A stretch of DNA of 64,000 bases. It comes from CAYYWP01 sp964475125 (GTDB lineage Bacteria; Desulfobacterota; Binatia; HRBIN30; CADEER01). Position numbers and translations under genes: made by a program. The notes under the pieces are model-generated. The model saw only the letters and a program-made list of their open reading frames with translations. It was not told where the DNA came from and made no database searches. Positions within the stretch are counted from its first letter, which is position 1, and each line of letters opens with the position of its first letter. Where the stretch lies: assembly GCA_964475125.1 (NCBI GenBank), contig CAYYWP010000002.1:1-64000 (forward strand), in the 5' to 3' direction. Positions 17,852-26,958 of this stretch are shown here, piece by piece.

Positions 17852-18802
17852 TCAGTACGACAGCGTCGCGCTGGTCGCGGACGCCTCGACTCCGTACGGG
17901 CACTGCGGCGTGACGTCGTTCACGAAGGTCGACCAGTCGGGCTCGAGGACGTTCCCGTCCTCGTCCTCGAGGGTGACCTCCGCGAAGGTGATCGCCGGAC
18001 TGTCGGGATACTGGCTGCAGTCGCTGACGGCGTAGGCCTCGAGCACGCCGCCGTAGATCGACGTGAACGACGAGGTCACGTCGGCGGCGGTGAGCGTCGT
18101 CGAGGTTCCCTGACTGATGTCGGCGGTCTCGATGTCCCAGTCGCAGCCGGAATCCGAGCACGACGCCGCCATCGTGCCGAGGATCGTGTCGCCGGGGCTG
18201 ACGTCGATCGGTGACGAGTAGAACGTCCACCCCGAAGGGCAGCAGAACCAGCTCGCCGCGGTCCAGAAGTCGCCACCGCCGGACGCGCTCGAGCCGTACT
18301 GCAGAACCGGTTGCAGGATCGTCGAGCCGTCGCCGGGCTCGGCGCCGGGGAAGAAGAAGACGGTGCCGCCGGTCGACACGGGCAGCGGCGGCACCGAGAA
18401 CACGGCGCTGAGAAACCCGAGGCCGCTCGCCGAGCTCCAGTACGATGCCTCGATCCAGCCGCTGGTAGTGGGATCGATGGGGCGCCGCACGATCGGCGTG
18501 AAGGTACGTGCGTTGAGGCGAGGGTACGCGCAGGACTCGAGCCGCTCCCGCTCGCCGTTGGCCCGCAACACGATTCCTCCGGCGCTGATCCGCTCGCCGG
18601 CGGCGAGCGCCCCGACACACGAGTGGTGCATCAACCCGTGCGGCGTGGCGACGTAGCCCTCCGGCGCCGACGAGGAGCCGCCGGAGCCGTCGCCGGCACA
18701 GCCGGCCATCGCGGCGACGACCGCCCACAGGGCAATCGGACCCAGGATCGCGCGAGCGATCCGTCTCGATCTGTGCTTCCCGATCATTCCTTCCGGACCC
18801 AT
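17852..18802 (-). CDS. Secreted lipoprotein, beta-sandwich-like, unrecognised
   Basis: 316 residues. The ATG at 18802 has GGAG 9 bases upstream; an ATG at 18787 is an alternative. A basic N-terminus (KHRSRRIARAILG) precedes a hydrophobic stretch ending AVVAAMAGC, a lipobox. The body is rich in Trp, Ser and Gly, with FSVPPLPVSTGGTVFFFPG, ILQPVLQYGSSASGGGDFW and SWFCCPSGWTFY, and several Cys pairs. The pattern looks like a concanavalin-type secreted beta-sandwich domain. I noted a vague likeness to glutamic (G1) peptidase-like proteins but see no clear catalytic Gln/Glu pair, so I give no function. It is convergent with RHS-core protein 2 and sits just inside the right 253-bp repeat. Confidence 0.65.
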   Translation of the reverse strand: MGPEGMIGKHRSRRIARAILGPIALWAVVAAMAGCAGDGSGGSSSAPEGYVATPHGLMHHSCVGALAAGERISAGGIVLRANGERERLESCAYPRLNARTFTPIVRRPIDPTTSGWIEASYWSSASGLGFLSAVFSVPPLPVSTGGTVFFFPGAEPGDGSTILQPVLQYGSSASGGGDFWTAASWFCCPSGWTFYSSPIDVSPGDTILGTMAASCSDSGCDWDIETADISQGTSTTLTAADVTSSFTSIYGGVLEAYAVSDCSQYPDSPAITFAEVTLEDEDGNVLEPDWSTFVNDVTPQCPYGVEASATSATLSY

Positions 18803-18844
18803 GCTCTTTGTCTCCGCCGATGCGGCCTTTTGCAACCCTTCACG

Positions 18845-19097
18845 GCTGGATCCCTTGCCAGCGGGGCGAGACTGAAGTTCGCGGTGGCACTGTCCAAGAA
18901 CATGAGCCCCAATCCGAAAGGAACCTTTCACCACGAAGAACACGAAGCCCGCGAAGGTTGCGGCGCCGAGCCGTGACGCGTGGATCATTCTCGGCCCCAT
19001 AGGTGTGAGCTTCCCGCCCTTCCTCGCCCGGCCGAGCGACCCTTACCACTCGCCCTCTTCGTGGCCTTCGTGGTTTCAAGGGACTTCGGATGAGGGT
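18845..19097 (+). repeat. 253-bp direct repeat, right copy
   Basis: Direct copy of 4153-4405 at a constant offset of 14692 bases and about 97 percent identical by eye. It lies between the secreted-protein island and the hyuA operon. It holds no gene. Confidence 0.85.
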
Positions 19098-19275
19098 CAG
19101 CTGACTGCTGACCGAGGGTCTTTTCCTGTAGTCTCCGGCGGCCGAGATCGGACCGCGGGCAGCAAGGTGGCACGCCGGCCCACCGGGTGTGGGCAACGCC
19201 GATGGGTTGTGCTCGAATGGTCGGGCGCCCGGCAGGGCAACCGGAAACAGGATGCAGCCAGTCGAGGGATAGAGC

Positions 19276-21384
19276 ATGGGATTTCGCGTCGGTGTGGATG
19301 TCGGCGGTACGTTCACGGATTTCCTCGTCGTCGATGAGCGCGGCAATGCCGATATCTTCAAGACTTCCACCACCCCGGGCGATCCGACACGGGGGTTGTT
19401 TCGCGGTCTCGAGAAGGCCGCCACCGCGCGGCGGCTGACGCTGGCGCAGTTTCTCGACCGCGTCGATACCGTCGTGCACGGCACCACGATCACCACCAAC
19501 GCCACGCTCACCGGTGACGGCGCCATCACCGGGTTCGTGACGACGAAGGGATTCCGCGATGTGCTCAACATGCGCCGCGGCCTCAAGGAACGGCAGTACG
19601 ACAAGTACGCGCCATCGGCATCGTTGGTGCCGCGCCATCTCATCCGCGTCGTCGACGAGCGCGTCTCGGTCACCGGCGCGGTCCTGACGCCGCTCGACGA
19701 GCATGACGTGCGGGAAGCCGCGCGCTATTTCCGCGACCATGGGGTCGAGGCGGTCGCGGTGTCGTTCCTCTGGTCGTTTCTCTACCCGCGGCACGAACAG
19801 CGCGTGCGCGAGATCCTCGAGGAGGAACTGCCGGGCGTGTACGTCTCGCTGTCCACCGAGATCCTGCCGCAGATCCGCGTCTACGAGCGCCACAGCACCA
19901 CCGCGCTGAACGCCTATGTCGGCCCGGTGCTGACGCGTTACCTGACGCGGCTGCAGGCGGAGCTGCAGCAGCGCCGCTTCCGCGGCAAGCTGCTGATCAT
20001 GCAGTCCAACGGTGGCGTCATGTCTCCGCAAGTGGCGCAGCGCTTCGCCTCCAACACCCTGCTGTCCGGGCCGGCGGGCGCGCCGATGGCGGGCGTCTTT
20101 TACGGTGGGACGCACGGCTTCCGCAACGTCATCACGGTCGACATGGGCGGCACCTCGTTCGATGTCGCCCTGGTCAAGGATGCGCAGCCCGGCCTCACGA
20201 CCGAGGGCACCATCGGCGGCCACCGCATCGCCTCGCTGATCCTCGATATTCACACCATCGGCGCCGGCGGCGGCTCGATCGCCTGGCTCGACGGCGGCGG
20301 CATGCTGGCCGTCGGACCGAAGAGCGCCGGTGCCGAGCCCGGACCCGCCTGCTACGGGCGCGGTGGCACGACGCCCACGGTGACCGATGCGCAGTACCTG
20401 CTCGGCTACCTCGATCCGGCGCTGTTCGAGGCCGGGGAGATCAATTTCGATCGCGAGGCGTCGCGCCAAGCGGTGCAGCAACACGTCGCGGACCCGCTCG
20501 GGATGAGCGTGGTCGAAGCCGCCTCCGGCATCTACGACATCGTCAACAGCAACATGGCCGCCGCCCTCGGCGTGGTGTCGGTGCAGCGCGGCTACGATCC
20601 GCGCGAATTCGCGCTCGTGGTGGCCGGTGGCGCCGGGCCGATCCATGCCGCGCCGATTGCGCGCGAACTGCAGATTCCGCTGATCCTGATCCCGCGCGCG
20701 TCGTCGGTGTTCTGTGCGGCGGGGATGCTGATCTCCGATCTCAAGCACGATTTCGTCCGCACCTACGCGCGCGACTTCGCGCAGGTGCGCGCCGCGGAAG
20801 TGCGCGAGCTGTACGGCGAGATGGACACCGCCGCGCGGCGTGTGTTGAAGGCCGAGCACGTTCCGGCGCGCCGCATCGAGATCGATTACACCGCCGATGT
20901 GCGCTACGTCGGTCAATTCAACGAGGTCGAGGTCGCGGTGCCCGGCAAGGGCCGCATCGACGCCAAGGCGTTGGCGCGCATCGCGGAGGATTTTCATGCC
21001 CGCCATGACAGCCTCTACGGCTACTCGATGCGCGGCGCGCCGCTCGAGCTCATCAATCTGCGCATCACCGCGCGCGGGCGCACCGACAAGCCGAAACAGG
21101 AAAAGATGAAGCGCCGCGGCCGGAGTGCCGCGCAGGCTCGCATTGGCAAGCGCAAGGCGTATTTCGCCGGCCGTTTCCGCACCGTACCGGTGTACGACGG
21201 ACTGGCGCTCGCCGCCGGCAACCAGGTCTCGGGCCCGGCGATCGTGGTGCAGCCGACCACGACCATCATCGTGCCGCCGGATTTCGATTTCCAGTGTGAC
21301 GACTTTGGCAACTACCTCATGTATGCCAAGGGCCAGAATGTGGCCCGGCTCTGCAAGGCATTGCGTCAGGAGGGGGGAAAATGA
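19276..21384 (+). CDS. Hydantoinase/oxoprolinase family protein, HyuA type (operon 1)
   Basis: 702 residues, the usual length of HyuA/acetone-carboxylase-beta-like ATP-hydrolysing subunits. The ASKHA-type phosphate loop is at the start (GVDVGGTFTDFLVVD). Next are HGTTITTNATLTGDGAITG, the middle-domain segments ITVDMGGTSFDVALV and IGAGGGSIAWLDGGGMLAVGPKSAGAEPGPACYGRGG, and the C-terminal domain with RVGQFNEVEVAVP-type strands. GAGGGA lies 6 bases before the ATG. It overlaps hyuB by ATGA. Members hydrolyse cyclic amides (hydantoins, 5-oxoproline) or activate ketones for carboxylation (acetone, acetophenone carboxylases); the sequence does not tell which. Being first in an operon with an acyl-CoA mutase suggests it makes the acid or ketoacid that enters the pathway. 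Confidence 0.9.
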   Translation: MGFRVGVDVGGTFTDFLVVDERGNADIFKTSTTPGDPTRGLFRGLEKAATARRLTLAQFLDRVDTVVHGTTITTNATLTGDGAITGFVTTKGFRDVLNMRRGLKERQYDKYAPSASLVPRHLIRVVDERVSVTGAVLTPLDEHDVREAARYFRDHGVEAVAVSFLWSFLYPRHEQRVREILEEELPGVYVSLSTEILPQIRVYERHSTTALNAYVGPVLTRYLTRLQAELQQRRFRGKLLIMQSNGGVMSPQVAQRFASNTLLSGPAGAPMAGVFYGGTHGFRNVITVDMGGTSFDVALVKDAQPGLTTEGTIGGHRIASLILDIHTIGAGGGSIAWLDGGGMLAVGPKSAGAEPGPACYGRGGTTPTVTDAQYLLGYLDPALFEAGEINFDREASRQAVQQHVADPLGMSVVEAASGIYDIVNSNMAAALGVVSVQRGYDPREFALVVAGGAGPIHAAPIARELQIPLILIPRASSVFCAAGMLISDLKHDFVRTYARDFAQVRAAEVRELYGEMDTAARRVLKAEHVPARRIEIDYTADVRYVGQFNEVEVAVPGKGRIDAKALARIAEDFHARHDSLYGYSMRGAPLELINLRITARGRTDKPKQEKMKRRGRSAAQARIGKRKAYFAGRFRTVPVYDGLALAAGNQVSGPAIVVQPTTTIIVPPDFDFQCDDFGNYLMYAKGQNVARLCKALRQEGGK

Positions 21385-23222
21385 AGAAGTCTGCGGCCCG
21401 CAGCACATCCGCACCGCCGGCAGCGCGCGCCGCCCGCAAGCCGCGGGCGACGCCCAAAGCCTCGAAGACGTCGCGCGCGCGAACCGCGGTGGCGATCGAT
21501 CCGATCCGCGTCTCGGTGATCGACAACCGCCTCGACGCGATCTCGAAGGAGATCGGTCTGACGATGCTGCGGACGTCGCGCTCACCGATCTTTTCCGAGG
21601 CGCGCGATTTCGTCACCGGGATCTTCGACGGGCAGATGCGACTGGTGGCGCAGACGGCGTACATCCCGGTGCTGATGGGCACGCTGCCGTACGCGATCCG
21701 CGGCATCGTCGACACCTTCGGCGACGATATCGAAGACGGCGACGTGTTCATCCTCAACGATCCCTACCGCGGCAACAACCATCCGCCGGACATCACGATC
21801 GCCAAGCCGGTGTTCTATCGCGGCAGGCTGGAATTCTGGTCCATCTGCAAGGGCCACCACGCCGACGTCGGGGGCGGAGGCGTGGCCGGCTACAACCCAG
21901 GGGCGCGCAGTGTCTACGACGAGTGCACGCGCATTCCGCCGGCGAAGTTCTACATCGCGGGCAGGCTGAACCGCAGCCTGCTCGACATGTTCCTCAGTAA
22001 TCTCCGCCTCGGCTTCATCGTCGAGGGCGATTTGCACTGCCAGGTCGGCGCGGTGACGATCGGCGCCCGCAACCTCACCGCGTTGCTCGACAAGTACGGC
22101 CCCGACGTGCTGCACGCCGCGATCGAGCGCATCTTCGACGCCTCGGAACAGCAGCTGCGCGCGGCGATCGCGAAAGTGCCTCCAGGCGTGTACCGCGCCG
22201 AGCGGCTGATTGATCATGATGGCATCGACAAGAGTCAGATGAAGCATGTGCGCGTCGCCGTCGAGGTGCGCGGGTCGTCCATTCGCTTCGATTTCACCGG
22301 CAGCGATTCGCAGGCCGCGGGCTACATCAACAGCACGCTGCCGAACACCGTGTCATCGGCCTATCTCTCGCTGTTTCTCTCGATCGGCTCGGGCCTGCGT
22401 TTCAACGAGGGCGCGATGCGCGCCTTGAGCGTCATCGCGCCGCCCGGCACCGTGGTGCATGCCTTGGAGCCGGCGCCGGTGGCCGGCTGCACGATTTCGG
22501 CGGCGCAATGCATCATCGAGGCGGTGTGGCTCGCACTCGCGCAGGCGGTGCCCGAGCAGGTCGACGCGGGCTGGGCGCGCTGGTGCGCGCCGGCGACGAT
22601 GGGGCTCAATCCGCGCACCGGGCGTCCGTTCGGCGATATCCATTTCATGTGCAAGGGCGGTGGCGGGGCCTCGTTCGGTCTCGACGGCTGGGACCACCTG
22701 GGCACGGTGGTCTGCGCCGGCGGCTTGCGCGCGCCGGATCCGGAACTGCACGAACTCGTCAATCCGTACACCGTATTGCAGTACGAGTACTGGCCCGACA
22801 GCGCCGGCGCGGGCCAATGGCGCGGCGGCCTGGGCACGATCTATCGCTGGCGCGTCGAGACCGACAAGATCGCGGCGGCGAATTTCGGCGGCGGCAATCG
22901 CGCCGAAACGGCGCCGTACGGGTTGCAGGGCGGCAGGTCCGCGCCGCCGCACGAGCTGTTTCTGCGCCAGGGCGACGAAGTCGTCACGGTCGACGCCGAG
23001 AGCTTCTACGATCTCGACACCGGTGACGTGTTCGAGATCTACCAGAGCGGCGGCGGCGGCTACGGCGATCCGCTGGCGCGGCCGGTCGAGAAAGTCCGCG
23101 AGGACGTGATCAACGGGGTGGTATCGGTAGACGGCGCGCGCGGCGACTACGGCGTCGTGATCGATCCGGAGACGCTGCAGGTCGATCGCCTCGCGACGCA
23201 GCGCGTGCGCGCGCAGCCATGA
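21381..23222 (+). CDS. Hydantoinase B/oxoprolinase family protein, HyuB type (operon 1)
   Basis: 613 residues. The core begins at about residue 40 (DPIRVSVIDNRLDAISKEIGLTMLRTSRSPIFSEARDFVTGIFD) and carries family motifs HADVGGGGVAGYNPGARSVYDECTRIPPAKFY, FDFTGSDSQAAGYINSTLPNTVSSAY and, at the end, YQSGGGGYGDPLARPVEKVREDVINGVVS. It forms the partner subunit of the preceding HyuA-type protein. The first 35 residues are an extra low-complexity tail of Ala, Arg, Lys and Pro, not typical of the family; a later start was considered, but ATG at 21381 overlaps the hyuA stop (ATGA) and has AGGAGGGG just upstream, so the tail is probably made. Confidence 0.9.
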   Translation: MKKSAARSTSAPPAARAARKPRATPKASKTSRARTAVAIDPIRVSVIDNRLDAISKEIGLTMLRTSRSPIFSEARDFVTGIFDGQMRLVAQTAYIPVLMGTLPYAIRGIVDTFGDDIEDGDVFILNDPYRGNNHPPDITIAKPVFYRGRLEFWSICKGHHADVGGGGVAGYNPGARSVYDECTRIPPAKFYIAGRLNRSLLDMFLSNLRLGFIVEGDLHCQVGAVTIGARNLTALLDKYGPDVLHAAIERIFDASEQQLRAAIAKVPPGVYRAERLIDHDGIDKSQMKHVRVAVEVRGSSIRFDFTGSDSQAAGYINSTLPNTVSSAYLSLFLSIGSGLRFNEGAMRALSVIAPPGTVVHALEPAPVAGCTISAAQCIIEAVWLALAQAVPEQVDAGWARWCAPATMGLNPRTGRPFGDIHFMCKGGGGASFGLDGWDHLGTVVCAGGLRAPDPELHELVNPYTVLQYEYWPDSAGAGQWRGGLGTIYRWRVETDKIAAANFGGGNRAETAPYGLQGGRSAPPHELFLRQGDEVVTVDAESFYDLDTGDVFEIYQSGGGGYGDPLARPVEKVREDVINGVVSVDGARGDYGVVIDPETLQVDRLATQRVRAQP

Positions 23223-23293
23223 GCGCGGGCGCCGGCGGCGACCGCGCCGCGCGCCTGGTCTACGGCAACGCCGCAAGGAAAGGGGGAGCCGGG

Positions 23294-24916
23294 ATGAGCG
23301 AAGACATCCGCGACGCCGAACGGCAGGTATTCGAGACCGGCTCCGGCATACCGATCGAGGAACTCTACGATGCCGGTGCCCTCGGCGGGTTCGATCCGGC
23401 GCGCGACCTCGGCGTGCCCGGCGAGTTTCCGTTCACGCGCGGGCCCTACGCGGGCATGTACCGCACGCGCATCTGGACGCGCCGTTTCCAGGTCGGTTTC
23501 GGATCCCCGCAGGAATCCAACCAGCGTATCCGTTTTCTGCACCAGCACGGCGCCAACGGCTTCGTGATCACCATTGATCTGCCGACCTCCTACGGCTTCG
23601 ATTCCGACGATGCCATCGCGGAGGGCGAGGTGGGCGTCACCGGTGTCGCGATCAGCACGCTGGAGGACATGCACGCGCTGTACGACGGTTTCGGGCCCGA
23701 CAAGGTGTCCTATGCGCTGTCGATCCGCCCGCCGGTGTCAAGCGTGACGCTCGCCATGCTCGCCTGTGTCGCGGAAGACAAGGGCGTGCCGCTCGCCGCG
23801 GTGATCGGCACGCAGCAGAACGACCCCTTCTTCCAGATGAGCGGCGGGCCGCTGCAGACGATCACGCAGTTCTTTCCGCTCGACGGCACCATTCGCCTGT
23901 GCCTCGACAATATCGAGTTCATCTCGCAGCGCATGCCGCGCCTGAACTGGATGGTGACCAACGGCTACAACCTGCGCGAGACCGGCGTCAACGCCGTGGA
24001 AGACGGGGCCTTCACGCTGGCCCACGCCTTCGACATTTTCCGCCTGGCGCGGGCGCGTGGACTCGACGTCAACGAATTCCCCAAGCGCGCCTCGTTCTTT
24101 CTCTCCGCATCGATCGATTTCTTCGAAGAGGTCGCCAAGTTCCGCGCCATGCGCCGGCTCTATGCGCGCACCATGCGCGACGATCTCGGTGCCACCGACG
24201 AGTCCTGCTGGCGCATGCGCTTTTCGGTGCAGACGGCCGGCAACACGCTCACCACGCAGCAGCCGGAGATCAACATCGTGCGCGCCGGGGTCGAGGCGAT
24301 GGCGGCGGTGTTCGGCGGCGCGCAGTCGATTCATCTCTGCTCCTACGACGAAGGACACGGCCTGCCGACCGAAGAGTCCTCGCGCATCGCGCTGCGCACG
24401 CAGCAGGTGATCGCCTACGAAACCGGTGTGACGCGCACCGTCGATCCGCTGGCCGGTTCCTATTTCGTCGAGCAACTGACCAACCGGCTGGAAGCCGAGA
24501 TCGCGGCGAAGATCGCGGAGATCGATGCGATGGGCGGCATGGCCCAGGCGATCCGCGAGGGTTGGCTGGAGCGGCAGATCAACGCGGCGCGGTACCGCAA
24601 CCAGCGCGATCTCGACAGCGGGCGGCGCACGCTGGTGGGTGTCAATCGCTTTACCATACCGCCGAGCGAGGAGCGGCCCGTGTCGGTGCACAAGATTCGC
24701 GCCGACGAGTGGGGCGCGAAACGCGTGGACTATCTTCGCGCCTACCGCGCGGCGCGCGACGGCGACCGCTGGAACGCGGCCCTGGCGCAGATCGCCCACT
24801 CGTGGAAGAGCGGCGCGAACATGGTGCCGGCGATCATGAACGCATTGCGGTGCCAGGCGACGATGGGTGAGATCCACGAAGCGATGCGCCGCGCGCAGTC
24901 GTGGACCTTTCGTTGA
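23294..24916 (+). CDS. Acyl-CoA mutase large subunit (methylmalonyl-CoA mutase family), non-canonical specificity residue
   Basis: 540 residues from the ATG at 23294, which follows AGGGGGAG; an upstream ATG at 23219 overlaps the hyuB stop and would add 25 residues. It is the TIM-barrel substrate subunit of B12-dependent CoA-ester mutases: GMYRTRIWTRRFQVGFGSPQESN, FDSDDAIAEGEVGVTGVAI, GTQQND, and AGNTLTTQQPEINIVRAG with ETGVTRTVDPLAGSYFVEQLT. The position of methylmalonyl-CoA mutase Tyr89 is Gln66 here by gap-free alignment of 22 residues, and the region of Arg207 is replaced and about 4 residues longer. Those two sites set the substrate in known mutases (Tyr/Arg for methylmalonyl, Phe/Gln for isobutyryl). 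The B12 domain is the next gene. Substrate unknown. Confidence 0.88.
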   Translation: MSEDIRDAERQVFETGSGIPIEELYDAGALGGFDPARDLGVPGEFPFTRGPYAGMYRTRIWTRRFQVGFGSPQESNQRIRFLHQHGANGFVITIDLPTSYGFDSDDAIAEGEVGVTGVAISTLEDMHALYDGFGPDKVSYALSIRPPVSSVTLAMLACVAEDKGVPLAAVIGTQQNDPFFQMSGGPLQTITQFFPLDGTIRLCLDNIEFISQRMPRLNWMVTNGYNLRETGVNAVEDGAFTLAHAFDIFRLARARGLDVNEFPKRASFFLSASIDFFEEVAKFRAMRRLYARTMRDDLGATDESCWRMRFSVQTAGNTLTTQQPEINIVRAGVEAMAAVFGGAQSIHLCSYDEGHGLPTEESSRIALRTQQVIAYETGVTRTVDPLAGSYFVEQLTNRLEAEIAAKIAEIDAMGGMAQAIREGWLERQINAARYRNQRDLDSGRRTLVGVNRFTIPPSEERPVSVHKIRADEWGAKRVDYLRAYRAARDGDRWNAALAQIAHSWKSGANMVPAIMNALRCQATMGEIHEAMRRAQSWTFR

Positions 24917-24934
24917 CGGAGCGGAGAGCGACCG

Positions 24935-25339
24935 ATGAGCACGCCGAAGCGGATCCTGCTGGCCAAGATGGGGCTCGACTGCCACGACACCGGAGTGGCG
25001 ACGGTGGCGCATCAGCTGCGCGAGCACGGCTTCGAGGTGATCTACCTCGGCCTGCACAATTCGGCCGCACAGGTGATCCGGGCCGCGGTGGAGGAGAACG
25101 TCGACCTGATCGGCGTGTCCTTTCTCTCCGGTCAGCACATGGCGCAGGTGCGGGCGCTGCTGAGAGAAATGAAAGCGGCGAACGTCGACCGACCCGTGAT
25201 CTGCGGCGGCGTGATTCCGGAGGACGATGCCGCGGACCTGCGCGCCGCCGGTGTGGCCGAGGTGATCCGGCCCGGCGCGCTGACCGGCGAGATCATCGAG
25301 TGCGTCCACCGCGCGCTCGCCAGTGCGCGCGCGGCATGA
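24935..25339 (+). CDS. Acyl-CoA mutase small subunit, B12-binding domain
   Basis: 134 residues, the stand-alone cobalamin-binding (Rossmann-like) domain of the mutase. It shows the base-off/His-on motif DCHDTG (D-x-H-x-x-G), the second site GVSFLSG and the third site ICGGVIPEDD. GGAGAG lies a few bases before the ATG and the gene is 18 bases after the large subunit. The next gene overlaps it by ATGA. Two-gene mutases of this layout are typical of isobutyryl-, 2-hydroxyisobutyryl- and ethylmalonyl-like enzymes as well as archaeal methylmalonyl-CoA mutases. No MeaB/ArgK-type chaperone gene is seen in the window. Confidence 0.93.
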   Translation: MSTPKRILLAKMGLDCHDTGVATVAHQLREHGFEVIYLGLHNSAAQVIRAAVEENVDLIGVSFLSGQHMAQVRALLREMKAANVDRPVICGGVIPEDDAADLRAAGVAEVIRPGALTGEIIECVHRALASARAA

Positions 25340-26958
25340 CCCTCGACGAGATCGTCGCGCGCAACGCGCGGCGCTACCCGGCGAAGCCAGCCTTCGTCAT
25401 CGGATCGATCGCACGCAGCTGGGCCGAGACCGAACGGCGGGTCGCGCGTCTCGCCGGATCGCTGCGCGCGCAGGGTCTGCGCGGCGGCGATCGCGTGGCG
25501 GTGCTGTTGCCCAACTGCATCGAGTATTTCGAGATCTACTTGGCCTGCGCGCGCGCCGGCCTCGTCGCAGTGCCGCTCAACTATCGCCTGACCGGGCGCG
25601 AACTGGGCGCGATTCTCGCCCATGCCGATGCCGCGTTGATGATCGTCGGCGCGGACTATCTCGAGCCCTATCTGGCCGTGCGCGATCTGCTGCCGAGTGT
25701 GCCGGTGCCGTGCGTCGTCGGCGAGCGGACGATCGCCGGCGGGGCGCGTTTCGAGCCCTGGGCCACCGGAGAGGGGCCGACGCGGGTGCGCAGTGAGGCA
25801 GCGGAGACCGATTGCTGTGCGATTTTTTACACCAGCGGCACCACCGGTCCGCCGAAAGGCGCGATGGTCTCGCATCTCAATCTCGAGATGAACGGCTACA
25901 ACCAGGCGATCGCGGATGCGAGCCGGCGCGCGGACGTGAATCTCGTCGCCGCGCCCGTTTACCACATGGGCGCGGTGTTCATGGCCGTGACCTACATGAT
26001 GCTCGGCTGCACGCAGGTGATCCTGCCCGCCTTCGAGGCTGGCGCCTGGATGCGCACCCTGGCATCGCAGCGCGCCTCGGTGTCGCTGCTGGTCCCGACG
26101 ATGATCAACGCGATTCTCAATGATCCCGGCTGCGCGGCCGCCGATCTCTCGTCGCTGCGCCTGATCTTCTATGGCGGCGGCCCGATGCCGCCGGCGGTGC
26201 TGGCGCGCGCGCTGCGGCGCTTCGACTGCGCCTTCACGCAGGGGTACGGCCTCACGGAAACGCTGGAGGCCACCTTCCTCACCGCCGAGGATCATGTGCC
26301 GGATGGCACCCCGCTCCAGCAGGCGCGCCTCGCATCGGTCGGCCGCGAAGCGGTGGGTGCAGAAGTCCGCATCGTCGATGAGCGCGGCGACGATCTCCCG
26401 CCTAACGACGTCGGCGAGATTCTGGTGCGCAGCCGCAGCGTCATCTCGGGGTACTGGCGCATGCTTGAGGCCACGCGCGAGGCGATTCGCGACGGCTGGT
26501 TTCATACCGGCGATCTCGGGTACCTCGACGCCGACCGTTATCTGTTCCTCGTCGACCGCAAGAAGGACATGGTCGTCAGCGGCGGGGTGAACATCTACAC
26601 GAAGGAGATCGAGGCGGTGCTCTACCAGCACCCCGCCGTGCTGGAAGCGGCGATCATCGGGCTACCGGACGAGACCTGGGGCGAGAGCGTGACGGCGGTG
26701 GTCGCCCTGCGACCCGGCATGACGGTTTCTGAACCGGCCTTGATCGAATACTGTCGCGGTGCGCTGGCGAGTTACAAGAAACCGCGCGCGGTGCACTTTC
26801 TGCCCGAACTGCCGAAGAACCCCAGCGGCAAGATTCTCAAGCGCGAACTGCGCGCCCTCTTCGCGGGCAACACCGCCACGTCGTCCCCGCTGCCGCTCGC
26901 CGCGGCGGGTGGCCGAAGGCCGGGCGAGGGCGCAGCCGACGGCGGGCCACGCGCATGA
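25336..26958 (+). CDS. Acyl-CoA synthetase (AMP-forming), operon 1 copy A
   Basis: 540 residues from the ATG at 25336, which overlaps the previous stop (ATGA). It is an ANL-superfamily ligase that makes acyl-CoA from acid, ATP and CoA. Motifs in order: FYTSGTTGPPKGAMVSH (P-loop, near residue 160), GYGLTETLEATFL (A5), HTGDLGYLDADRYLFLVDRKKDMVVSGGVNI (A7-A8 hinge), and NPSGKILKREL with the catalytic Lys near the end. The last 25 residues are a low-complexity Ala/Gly/Pro tail beyond the normal end. Beside a mutase and beta-oxidation genes, it most likely activates the acid that the pathway degrades; the operon has a second synthetase at 29947. Confidence 0.9.
   Translation: MTLDEIVARNARRYPAKPAFVIGSIARSWAETERRVARLAGSLRAQGLRGGDRVAVLLPNCIEYFEIYLACARAGLVAVPLNYRLTGRELGAILAHADAALMIVGADYLEPYLAVRDLLPSVPVPCVVGERTIAGGARFEPWATGEGPTRVRSEAAETDCCAIFYTSGTTGPPKGAMVSHLNLEMNGYNQAIADASRRADVNLVAAPVYHMGAVFMAVTYMMLGCTQVILPAFEAGAWMRTLASQRASVSLLVPTMINAILNDPGCAAADLSSLRLIFYGGGPMPPAVLARALRRFDCAFTQGYGLTETLEATFLTAEDHVPDGTPLQQARLASVGREAVGAEVRIVDERGDDLPPNDVGEILVRSRSVISGYWRMLEATREAIRDGWFHTGDLGYLDADRYLFLVDRKKDMVVSGGVNIYTKEIEAVLYQHPAVLEAAIIGLPDETWGESVTAVVALRPGMTVSEPALIEYCRGALASYKKPRAVHFLPELPKNPSGKILKRELRALFAGNTATSSPLPLAAAGGRRPGEGAADGGPRA

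Noticed and set aside
19098..19275. T-box or cobalamin riboswitch before hyuA (AAGGTGGCACGCCGG resembles a T-box core)
   Set aside because: No specifier stem or terminator/antiterminator pair is visible, and no B12 box; the leader is too short.
26870..26958. Palindrome or small element in the synthetase tail
   Set aside because: GC-rich inverse segments are imperfect and no second copy is seen in the window.
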